Below, piece after piece: positions 11,461 to 23,800 of a stretch of 64,000 bases of DNA; within the stretch, counting starts at the first letter, position 1, and each line of letters starts with the position of its first letter. The stretch spans positions 46,658,911-46,722,910 of the forward strand of contig CP136066.1 of NCBI GenBank assembly GCA_032622095.1, written 5' to 3'. The notes under the pieces were generated by a model. It did not search any database. It was not told where the DNA came from and saw only the letters and a list, made by a program, of their open reading frames with translations. The position numbers and the translations under genes are program-made. This DNA comes from Siphonodentalium dalli. Taxonomy: Eukaryota; Mollusca; Scaphopoda; Gadilida; Siphonodentaliidae.

Positions 11461-13750
11461 CCATATGTGGTACAAAAAAATCCCTAAATGTGCATATATT
11501 CCACTGTCATTTTTGTATTAGAATTGTTTGTAACTATGTTATTTAAATGTAACTCTCCGATAATGGAGGCAATAAAAGGATATATATATATAAGCATTTA
11601 GTAACTCAAGCTTAAACATGGCATACAGAAGTGAAACATATTCCTGTTTAAAATTAACAAAAAAACATTAAACACTTTGAACACTATAGCTTCTTGGAAC
11701 AATTACGTTTGGTATTAATTGTCAAGATCATAGAACATAAACACGGAAAGCTTCTATTGATGAATGTATATCTATGGGTCAATTTCGTAATCAGTGTCTG
11801 AGTCATCAGCACAACCAGGTACACGTTCATCGCCCGTATCATCGTTGTCACATATTCGTTATGTATGCCATTTCAAAGGTAGCATGCAAAACGGACGAGT
11901 TTATAGTTATAAGCAGTGATAGTGAAACTGGTTATAAGTCTAAGTCTAGTTTAGTTAAAATCTGATTGGTTAAGTTCATCAAGGCCATTCTCACATTATA
12001 TATCAAACATGGGAATTCGTAGTTGTTGTCGAACGCCAGCTGTGGCACCAGTCATTTGTAATCAGGAATGCTAACACTGCATTATTAAAGGTACGGTTGG
12101 CCTTGGCGGTAGGTATCCTGTAAAAATATTTCCACCCGTCAAAAACCTCCATAAACAGAAAGAACATCAAAATGTAGACAGACTTTGTCCGTATACAAAT
12201 AAGAAATATCGCATAAACAGTATGTTATTGTCAAATATTTGACTATTGTTATGTAAACAAAAGCATAAAAAGTTACTTTTCTGGTGTTTGTTTATATTAT
12301 GATGGTAAACATAAAGAGCGTTCGCTGTGGGTGAATTCCTGATATGGAACTAATAAAGAGCGTTTATGCCATTTGTGTGTGATTAGCCAGTAGCATTGTG
12401 CTGTCTTCTGTAACACAACCAGGCTCTTGCTTAGGTAAAATATAGTAGGTCTTTATGATAACATGCTGTTTACGCGATGGTCATGATATATATGAACTAA
12501 ACTCTATGCGTTTTAATGTTTTTCTGTTTACGGTGTTTGGAACAAATATGAATATTTTCGACAATTAAGGCCTCACGTGCCTTTAATAGTAATGTTTAGG
12601 ATTTCTACACAGATGTGTAGCCATACTACACAGTACACAATTATTTGTCACTTTTTATCCCGTCAAATATCGTGTAGTAAATGTGTAGTTTTCGTAAACT
12701 ACACAAATTGTGTATTATATGCAACACAATATTTGTGTTGTAACTGCCCACTTACACACAACAATGTGTAAAGAAAATACACAATTTTGCTACACAAATT
12801 TGTTAAAATGTTTATGTGTATATAAATATTTTTTATGTTTGGGGTGGGGGTGAGAGAAGAGCAGTGGTATTTAGTTGGTCTATATGTGGTATGAGAAATA
12901 TTAAGCAGAGTAAGATGTGGTCGAAATGATCACAACTATACTAGTACCACATTTAATCAGACATACAGGTTTTGATTTGTCAATTCATAAGTCATAGAGG
13001 CATGGTACTGACAGTTATAATTTTCATCCTTCCAAATATGAAACTATGGTCTTTAGTATACTGACTGGCTCGATATTCACCAAATTGCTACAAACACCCA
13101 CATGGAATACTGCCCATGGCATTTCAAACCAACACCCAGAAAGGGGCATGGGTAGAACAGTGTTTGTTAGACCTGCAATTTAGGCCTGCCATGCTTTAAC
13201 ACCGGATAACATTGTGTTGGGTTCAATGGGTTGGGACTGGTGTTTATCGTACGCTCATCTATGAATATATATTGCTAATTATAATATATAGGCTACCTTA
13301 ATATTATATTAATATAATTGCAGCATATTGCTTCATACCATCCAATTATATATTTTAATCAATAGTCAATAAGCTTATGATAGAGACTGAATGAATGGGT
13401 GGAAAGATGGCAAATATATTTGGACTTGTAAAATAGATATTTATCTCCTGGAGGTGGATTGGATATTCGAATGAACATGGAATACCTTTGGAATGATAAT
13501 CCAGGTGGAAAAAAAGTCAAATAGCTTTTAAAAGTGTGAAATGTGGGATAAGGGGGTGCGTCCCAATTTTTTTCGGAGGTAAAAATATTTGTTTTGCAAA
13601 TTTGGAGTGGTGGTGGGTACCTCAAGGTCGGAACAAATTTGTTTTTTACCCTGTGTCTGCAAATTTGTTCCAGACCCATCGACTTCAATGGTTAAAATTT
13701 GCTGATAGTTACTTTGTATTGGTAATTACTGAGCACATAAATTGTCCCTC
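11461..13750. other. Gene-free stretch; TGTGTAG motif cluster at 12590-12830
   Basis: No supported gene. Between 12590 and 12830 short inverted copies of TGTGTAG, ACACAAATTTGT and AACACAATATTTGTGTT are packed together, so the DNA is palindromic at short scale. The rest looks like ordinary AT-rich intergenic or upstream intronic DNA. The missing 5' exons of the SLC1 transporter could lie here, but none was recognised. Confidence 0.45.
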
Positions 13751-13759
13751 GGGAAATAG

Positions 13760-13849
13760 CACGGGGTCACCTAGCGTAAAAATATACTATGATATACTTA
13801 TACTTTATATGTATATCATAGTATATTTTTACGCTAGGTGACCCCTGTG
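13760..13849. mobile_element. 90-bp palindromic MITE with 8-bp target duplication (hAT-like)
   Basis: The element is almost a complete palindrome. It starts CACGGGGTCACCTAGCGTA and ends with the complement ...CCCCTGTG. The flanks are GGAAATAG (13752-13759) and GGAAATAA (13850-13857), an 8-bp duplication with one mismatch. Its ends match those of the larger element at 13968-14737. Confidence 0.85.
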
Positions 13850-13967
13850 GGAAATAATCATGTACGCACTGGCTCTATAGTCGAATGAACATGGAAAACC
13901 TTTGGAATTATATTCCAGGTGAAAAAAAAAACAATATAATATATGACCGTCGATAGTTGTATAATAT

Positions 13968-14737
13968 CACAGGGGTCACCTAGCGTACACAATATACTGT
14001 GATATGCATATAGAGTATAGGGAACTAACGGATTTTCTCACCACGTCGCGGGAATTGATCGCGTAATTATTACTTCGGAAAATATTGAAAATCTGATTAG
14101 AATGCACACGCAGGAATTGATTTATCTTCAATTTGATACCAAATTTATTGAAATCGGACAATCGGTCACGGAGTTACACGTCCGTGAACGACAAATACCC
14201 CTATTTATAAAGTGGTATCATACCTACGCGGCAGCGCTAAAGTCACCACACATAATACAGTAAATCAATTCTACCAATAAGCTGATTACATGCACCCAAC
14301 ATACATGTACAATATGTCACCTTCATTTTGATATGTACATCTACATCAAGAAAATCGACACACAAATTCCAAAGTTATTAGCCATCGATTGTACATAAAC
14401 CATGATAAAAAACGCGACTGGACGCCTGTCAGTGAGTGCTACGTCTTTTGCGCTGCCGCGTAGGTCTGATGCCAATTTAGAAACAGGGGGGTACTCCTGG
14501 TTCATGGATGTGTAACTCCGCGACCGATTGTCCGATTTAAATAAATTTGGTATCAAATTGAAGATAAATCAATTCCTGCGTGTGAATTCTAATTAGATTG
14601 TCAATATTTTCCCAAGGAATAATTACGCGATCATTTACCGGGACGTGGTGACAAAATCCCTTAGTTCCCTATACTATATAATTTTTATGTATATCATATT
14701 GTATCATAGTATATTTTTACGCTAGAAGACCCCTGTG
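13968..14737. mobile_element. 770-bp long-TIR element with perfect 8-bp target duplication (hAT-like)
   Basis: The ends are CACAGGGGTCACCTAGCGTA and the near-complement of it. Imperfect inverted arms extend about 300 bp inward. The exact duplication TATAATAT flanks both sides (13960-13967 and 14738-14745). Eight-bp duplications and CAGGGG-type ends are typical of hAT or related superfamilies. No transposase is encoded, so it is non-autonomous. Confidence 0.88.
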
Positions 14738-14818
14738 TATAATATTGTTATTGTTTGAACTATTATGTTATGTGTCTACGTGTTTTGATTTCATCTGATG
14801 GGTTTAATATTATTACAG

Positions 14819-14867
14819 AGAGTCAGCAAGATTACTGGTGAAGTGAACATCACAGATCCAATCTCAA
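14819..14867 (+). CDS. SLC1A: SLC1 transporter, probable exon of the TM3-TM4 extracellular loop
   Basis: A TATTACAG acceptor precedes and a CAA|GTAAGA donor follows. The frame reads [16 protein letters not shown] and ends in phase 1. The next exon needs exactly two bases, and the join creates an N-Q-T sequon. A short hydrophilic stretch with N-glycosylation sites fits the large extracellular loop of animal EAATs. It is too short for certainty, and its exact 5' edge (14819 or 14821) is not decided. Confidence 0.55.
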
Positions 14868-17800
14868 GTAAGATGTATTCTTCGCAACGAGCTTCGAACC
14901 GTTACTTCTTTAGACAGAATAAAGTTCTGTTCATCTACAAACTGCTGACCATGTTTATTTCATTGAACTCTATATCTAACTGCACACATGTTCTTTCTAA
15001 ATCTATATATATGAAAATCACCCCATTGCGGATTTTGCCTATGAACGCTTCTGGTTTCTGCCTGCCGCGCGTGCGGTGCAATCTGAACACCAGGGACTCT
15101 ATCATACGTATATAGACACTGAAATAGTTGGTGCGCCATATTGCAATCCATCTTGACTGAAATCTTTGACGTCATGATAATTTCTAAAATAGTTCTTTTG
15201 TCTATTTTTTAAAATTATTATTTTATTCGGAAAGCTAATATATGTGTTATTCAATAACAAGCACTATAATAAGACACCAGTAATTGAAAATCAACTATTT
15301 AAAAAATATATGTTTGTGTTTTTGACAAAAATGGGATAAACGGTGCGCTTAGCGTCAGCGGTGCAAATTCGACAATCTCGTGCATGACTGTGTCACGTCA
15401 GTCGATGAACTTAAAACAACTGATGTTTTTCTTATATGCATCCAAGCGTCACCGATCATAAGCAGCATATCAACGGAAACATGATAAATTATATATTCTT
15501 TGTGTGGTGTTTGATTATAATCTGGTTTATTACGACCTGATGAGACCAAGTACCAACATAATGATAAAATATACTCTTCAATGTATTACTAAAACGTACG
15601 TTCTCATAAGGAGATAAACGTACTTGTTGAGTTGAATATTGGTCAAATAGACCGCGAAAATATATTGGAGAACGAGCCTGAAAGGCGAGTTCTCCAATAG
15701 TTTTTCGCGGTATATTTGGCCAATATTCAACGAAACGGAGTGTGTTTATCTCCATTGTAATTCATTCCATATTTTTTTTTAGAATAGAACATGGCAATTG
15801 AATTATAATGCGATTTAATTTTACACATCTGCATATTATTATGCTATTTCATGCAAACATTCAGACGCGTCTTTCTTCTATCAAACGGACACATATATCC
15901 GTTACGATACTTTATACAGCTTTTTTTCTATACAACCGATTATGGTCGAGCCCATGTAGTTGTTACTAGTAAGAAAAAAGCGGCGATGGGACCAATCGTA
16001 CAGAATCCGCCCCTATTTAATCCAGGTAGCCCTTTATAACCTTTCTTAATAGATTGGATCCATTCCGTATCCTGAATCGTTGCACTGAATATCATTACAT
16101 CATACTCAACAAATAAATCCGATCATCTCTCTCTGCGTCAACTCGCACGCCTTCCAAAGGAACGTAACCACCCATGAAATCTCTTAAATTCCACAGATTA
16201 AAATATATTCGAGTTGCCCGCCTACCACTGCTATGAAGCTACAACCGCTCTTTATACAACTGGCGTTTTACATAAACAACCAAAAACATCGTCATCTGTG
16301 TCGTCATTGCTTTTCGAACAAGTGGGCTTCTCTGAAAAGCAATAACGTCATACCAGACTCGTATACGAGCTTGATTTGTATTTTAATAGTACGTACGCTG
16401 ATAAATAGTAAACTCGCACCAAATTTGATAGTCATCCGGAAACCCCAAAACGACAAAATTCGAACAAGAACCATAATTTTGACATGTTAAATTTTTGGGA
16501 CACACCACCCCCGGAAGGCAAGTTTTAGCCATGCACTCACTTCTCGGACAGCCACCCCTCCCACCCAATTTTTCCTCTCGACAATCGGGTACCCACCCCT
16601 AACACTGTCTTGTATATTACTTAATCATATCATATCACCATTGAGGTTCTTCGCCCTCGACCAGGATGGTTTCCCTGAGATGATTTACCTCTACTTTTAT
16701 GTTTTTGTTATCTTTACACTGAAATTATATACATGTTTTCCACAATCAAGGTTTTTATTCGTAAAAATTACGACCAAGTCTGACCAAATAGCTGAGATGC
16801 ACTTTTTTGTTTCGCAATTTTGCCAAACTAAAAAGCGGACCCACCCCCTGGTTCAGACTAAAGAAGTGTCGAAAATGGGGAAAATGTTCTGACATTATTA
16901 AAGCTCTATTTTGTTCTTAGTTAAGAATATAACCCTTAAAATTCACTTTGGCTGCAATAATGTGTCTCGGAGATGACATTTTGCACACACAAAACATGAA
17001 ACCGGAAAAACCAGTATTTCGGGGCTCGGAAACACACACCCACCCGGACCTTGTCTCCTGGAACTTTTTGCCGACACCCCCCCCCCCCCCTGATCTGCAT
17101 GTACTGTTCTAAAATTTCTAAATGTTCGGAAATTCTGTTGTTAAATTTCCTATACTTTTCAACTAGTCACCCACCAAGCAGTCCAATTAGCCAACTGAAA
17201 CATTAAAATTAAAATAAATTACAGGTAGAAACTTAAGAATTGCTACCAATTTCTAGTTTTTCTACCTCTAAAATTTTAAACATTTTGATTTTTGATTTCC
17301 AAAAGTTGAGCATTTTGGCAAAATTGGTGGGGGTGTGACCCCCCGGCCACTCCTGTAGAAACGTCCCTGGTCATGCACATTTGAGGAGTATAAATATAAG
17401 TAATAAAAGGCAGACCCATCGCGGTCATTCGTTTTGACAGAGAAATTCGACCAAGTCGGGGATTCACACACTTTGTCGAATTTCTCTGTCGGTCAAAACG
17501 CAATGACCGCAATGGGTCTGCCTTTCATTTCTTAAGTGCAGTGTAGATATATATATATACCGTCCGATATATGGCTCACCACTCTGGCACATCCAGGACT
17601 AATGAATCCATTCAACTACGATATTGTTAAATACTTATTTGCACATTTTTTTGCAGACCAAACAACTATGGAGACAGAAGTTAATATCCAAACTGTCGAA
17701 GGGACGAACATCATTGGCCTGGTCGTTTTCTGTGTTTTCACAGGCATCATTATATGTCGCATGGGAGATAAGGGTAGTCCACTGAGAGACTTATTTAAAG

Positions 17801-20800
17801 CTCTATATCTTCTGACAACTGAGCTCGTCACTCTGGCGATATGGTAGGTCTTGGCTTTACCTTGGTATAACTGTATGATTGCGTATATGCCATTGGAATT
17901 AATTAAAGCTTTCCAGATATAATCTATACTACATGTATAACATTATTTAAGGAATAACTGTTTAGTTTCATCGTTGATCGAGAAATGAAAGCAAAATTCA
18001 TGTCAAGAGTAGCGCAACAATAATGGCATGTACCTCTATATATGAAATCCTGGCAAAATCCATGTTTTTATATTTGATATCAGTAATGACATGTGCGCGT
18101 AGTTTCTGTGTTTTCCGTATTGTTGGGCGGAATGTCTCTACATATGGTATGAGGTTGAACGTTATCAGAGACTCAAGTCGAAGTCGACTTTGGTCAAGGT
18201 CCAATTAATTTTACAGAGTGATGCTCGTCTTCCGACTCATAACATCATTTTTTAGCTTAACTTAGTTGAGCTATTGTCATCACTTGGTGTCCGGCGTCCG
18301 TCATTCCGTCCGTCCGTCAACAATTTCCTTTGGCACGCCCTACAGGCCGCATCCCTCATCCCATCATCTGTAGATGGGAGCTATCGAATTTCTCTAAATT
18401 TCGTTAAAAACATGGCCACCAGCAGCCATCTTGGATTTCAATTTTGAATCCATCGGCACACCATGCAGCCCTTAAATATGGCCGGATCATTTTGAAATTG
18501 TGTAGGCACAATTGGGATCACCTCCATATGGGAGCTATCGAATTTGAAAAAAATTCGTTAAAAAACATGGCCACTGGCAGCCATCTTGGATTATTCTGTT
18601 CTTTGCATCACAAAATGTGGATGATCGAGATCATCTCTAGATGGCAGCTATCGAATTTGAACGATTTTCGCTGGAAAACATGGCTGCCGGCTGCCATCTT
18701 GAATTTGTTCTTTGCATCACTAAATCCTTAGCCATGGCATACAGGCCGCATCTCTATTCAGATCATCACCAAATTTCACATGTAGCTGTGTAGTGACCCA
18801 TAGATGGGATCTATCAATTATTCACTGAATTTTAATTAAAAATATGGCCGCCAGGAGCCATCTTGAATTTTGTTCTTTGTATCACTAAATCCTTAGTCAT
18901 GCCGTGCAGACCGCATACCTCATCCGATCATCACCAAACGGCATACGTAGCTTCGTGGTGAACTATAGATGGAAGGTATCAAATTTTTCAGAATTTTGAT
19001 TAAAAAAGATGGCCGCCAGCAGCCATCTTGAATTTTGTTCTTTGTATCACTAAACCCTCCATCAAGCCGTGCAGGCCGCACCCCTTACCCGATCATCACC
19101 GAACTTCGTATTTAGCTTCGGGTGAACTATAGATGACAGGCATCAAACTTTTCAGAATTTTGATAAAAAAAGATGGCCACCAGCAGCCATCTTGAATTTT
19201 GTTCTTTGTATCACTAAATCCTTCGTCAAGATGTGCAGGCCGCATCCCGCACCCGATCATCGCCAAAACTTCATATTTACCTTCGGGATAAACTATAGTT
19301 GGAAGTTATCAAACTTTTCTGAATTTCGATTCAAAAAGATGGCCACTAGCAGCCATCTTGAATTTTGTTCTTTGTTTCACTAAATCGTTCAGTATGCTCT
19401 ACAGGCCGCAATGCCTCTTCTGTTCATCACCAAACTTCATATGTAGCTTTGAGGTGACCTACATGTATAGATGGGAGATATGTCATCAAAAAAGATGGCA
19501 GCCAACAGCGGTCTTTAATTTTGTTCTACAGACTGCGAATCCCTCATCCGATCATCACCACACTTCAAATGTGGCTTCGGAATGACCTATAGATAAGAGC
19601 TATCAAATTTGTTTGAATTTGGTGGCCGCCAGTTGCCATCTTGGATTTTATTCCTTGCATCACTATATTGTTTTGCATGCTCTACTCCACAGGAATTGGA
19701 ATAATAATTAGTGGAAAACTTCTCATTTCTATAAAAGTGTAAAGGAAGGAAGTTTCGGTGTATGCCACCATTGCCGCTCAGTGGCCAGGACACTACAGAA
19801 TGCTGATCGAGCGTGTTTGTTAACTGATCAAAAAAATCAATGGAGAGTAGAATTTTCCATCAAGATCAGTCAAGATCGGCATTCTAGAGTGTCCTGGCCA
19901 CTGAGCGGCAAGGCCACTAATTGTGATTCCAATTCCTGTACTATACACAGGCCCGGGCCAATGCCTTCACCCAAAGTAAACGTGATTTCATAAGTTGAGC
20001 TGCAGTGTCATTGACACTTTCATTTGTGTATGGATTGAAGCGCAAGTGATGCTAAACGAATTCCTTCATATTCATTTTGCGATGCATGGATAGTTCGTAT
20101 TTGAATGCATATATTATGCACCATTATTACAATTGCCAAAATATTCTATGGAATTTATCGTTGTGGACATAATTATTTCAGGTACTCTCCTGTCGGCATC
20201 GTATTCCTAATCGCATCTGCAGTAATCGAAATGGAAGATCCCGAAAAGACATTCCAACAACTGTTGTATTATGTCCTCACGGTCATGGTGGCACTTCTTG
20301 TCCATGGCGGTATTACATTGCCAATCATATATGGCATGGTGACAAGGAAAAATCCGTACTTATTCATGTATGGTCTATCACAAGCACTCATTGCGGCTCT
20401 TGGGACAGCATCAAGGTAAATATTTGTACTGATCATTTCTCATTTCGGGACATGCTCATATCTGGCGCAAATACAGTTCATGGTATAACGTTTAGAGTGT
20501 GAACTGCAATTGTCGATACAAGTATTATTCGTTATTAGTATAAGTATAGTTAATACACGAATAAAAGGCCGCCCGGCCACAGTGTCCCCCGAAACGGTGG
20601 CTTCATTTGGAGCTGGGGTTTTGTAGAATAACTGTAGTAAAAATGGGCAGACCAGACTTAAAATTCAAACTTTTTTTTTTTTAGAATAGAATAGAATTTA
20701 TTAGCAAGAACATCCATATATAAGGACAGGATGCTGAGAATACATAATGAATAAACAATCAAAATAGAAATCATGACGAAAAGAAGTACTAAAGCATTCA

Positions 20801-23800
20801 AATAATAATACAAATGATAATGATTATTCACGCCGCGGCAATCTACCACGGAATGCTTGTTTGATTACTTACAGTTGTGCTACGACTGTAAATACAATAT
20901 CACAGTTATTATCAGAGGCCACTGGTATCCAATAACCGTCAGCCAATTAGGTGTTAATGCAATAATCAGATCTCAATTCAAAGAACCTCCGGATCAGATT
21001 ACATACACCTGCACAAATTTCAGGACAATCGTTGGTCATAATCACTTTAAATTTCTCTAGTGGGCAAAGTTTATCAAAATGGTGGTGCACATAACTAATC
21101 ATCGATAATAAATCATTTCTAAGGCCCGCATAATATAAAACGAGCAGTCCATCAGAAAATGAAATTCATCTTCTATAGAGCCACGTTTACAAAATAGACA
21201 TATTCTTTTCTCTACATCTACTTGAACTGTATTTTCATATGATTAGCCCATGCCAAATTTGAGATGAATTTTCCAATCCCCACAGGCTGGAATCTAGGGA
21301 AGGTACTAAATCCCCGCACTCTGTTTACCGTGATCATCCGGACAACAATACAATTGAATTTACGAAGTCGAAAAAGGGGCACAATTTACACAAAAACATC
21401 GGACCTAACCCCAATTTGAAATTTCCTCAGATCAGATCGCGAAAGCGACGATAAGCACCAACCAAACAAACAAACTACATACACAACTTTTTTATATTTT
21501 ACCAGTTCGGCGTCACTACCAGTAACTATGAGATGTCTGCAGAACAGTGGGGTTGATCACAGGGTGGCGGTATTCATGGCACCCATCGGAGCCACTATTA
21601 ATATGGACGGAACGGCATTGTATGAAGCAGTGGCAGTGATATTCATCGGGCAATGTCGAGGGTTTCCCCTAAATTTTGGGAAGATTGTTATCATAAGGTT
21701 AGTATTATGTATTTATTATTCTTTCTGTTTGTGGCGGTTTTTGACCGGTGGAAATATTTTCACAGCATACCCACCGCCAAGGCCTCCCGTACCTTTAAAC
21801 TTTAAATATACAATCAACAATTTCTCGTTACAGTTATGGGTTTCTAAAATTGCAAGTGGCCAAACAAGATACTGTGTACATTCGCGAAATGAAACTATAC
21901 AAAGTACCTGTATCTTGTTCTGCCTCTTAAAATATATTGATTGCTAATAATTACATCCCGACACATGATTTTCAATATATTTATAGAAAGAGTTACCTCA
22001 AATCTGTCGGTTGCAAAAAAAATATATAACAATTTCTGTTATTTGAGTATCCAGTTCAAACGATAGGAAAAAAAATCATCACACATGACAAAACAAGCAC
22101 TGTATGTGCCTTAATAAACATCGTAACCCTGTATTTTTAAATGCACATATTCTAGGACGAGTGATGTGTAATAAACACAGAAAGACACTTGTATTAATGG
22201 ATTTGTTGATACGGCACTTGTGCCATTGAGAAAAGATAGAACTCTAGGGTGTGCTGTTCATTACGTCATTGTGCGCCCCCATGGAGGAAGATATCCAGAC
22301 AGGAGGAGGTGACGTGTTACACCGGTACCTGAACCAAATACTCCCAAAAACATTCCAGATACATGTATATAGGTACCGGTATGATATCATATTGGTCTTG
22401 TAAATATCATATATTTGTAAATGTTTTAAGGCAATTTAAACAGCTTTGGGGGGGGGGGGGGGGCAGTGAAAAAAAAAAATCCGGCACGTATGCCGGGGTG
22501 GGTGGGTGGTCAAAGCCACAAACAAGCAAATTTTTCCGCAACTAAAACAAAAATTTCCTGCTTGTTTTGTTAGTGTTTTGGCAATGAGTTGGGCTTCAAA
22601 ACCACTTTGAATGAGAGAAATAATGTAATTCTAACTGATAAACTGACTGCAGGCAGTTATCGTGTTGTATTTTGTTGCAAATCTTGAAATCCAAGATGGC
22701 CACTGGCAGCCATGTTTTTTTGGCCGAATGACCTCAAAATGACTCATTCCTATTTACATGTCCATGTTAACATCCATGATAAATTGTATGCACAGAAATT
22801 CATATACAGCTGTTTACAGTGAATTTCCCCCCGCAAATCTCTGTTTTAGTGTTAAAAGGGGGGTGGGTGTAAAAAAAATGGTCGGAAAAAAACTGCCGAA
22901 AACGGAAAAAAATTTGGCGGTGGGGGTGGGTGGGTACAAAAAATGATCGAAAGGGAAAAAAATGCCATACGTGCCTGAAATTTGTTTCCAACCCCCCCCC
23001 CTGGGGGGGGGGGCAATGTGGCACCCCAAATGTCAATACAACATTTGATTTTCCAAGATGGCCACCGGCTGGTGACCGGCAGCCATGTTTTTTTGCTGAA
23101 TGACCCCAAAATGAGTCGTTCCTGTTTACATGTCAATGTTATCGTTCCTATTTACATGTCAATGTTAACATCCATGACAAATATTATTCACAGAAATTCA
23201 TATACATGTACAGATGTTTACAGTGAATCTCCATTCTCCCACCCTCCCCCCGCAAATCTGTTTTATTGTTAAAATGGTGGGGTGGATGTTTGGACGCGGG
23301 GGTGGGTGGGTCCCAACAAGGGTCGAACGGAAAAAATCAGCATACATGCCTGAACATATTTATCGACCCCCCTCCCCCTGATCATATGGCCATTTTTCGT
23401 CTATTTTTCCAACTATACTTTCTATAGGACATGGGAACGCTTGATAGAAAATTTGTATTGTATATACAAGTAGGGGGTTAAATGTAGCACACCATGAACT
23501 TTGAAGTTGCCGACATTGTTTCTGGTATCAATTTATAAACTCCACCCATCGCCTGTTGTCAGGCCGCATTGATTGGCATTACACAAACAGGCATGGAAAC
23601 ACAATATAGTGATTCATCTTATACATGCATACATATGTTCATTTAACGAGATCCTTGTGGTTGTATTAATTTTCTTTTGGTGTATCATAACTACTAGTAC
23701 ACGGTACTGTAGCTCAAAAACAGTGACCGTGGCTAATGAATCTGGCATTTCTGCAATTGGAAGAAAAATATGCTGCATATACATGTATGTGATATATGGA

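Noticed and set aside
18444-19585. Several 60-95-residue plus-strand frames
   Set aside because: They are shadows of the 165-bp tandem array units.
22758-23272. Several proline/phenylalanine-rich frames on both strands
   Set aside because: They are caused by G/C homopolymers and the tandem 360-bp unit.
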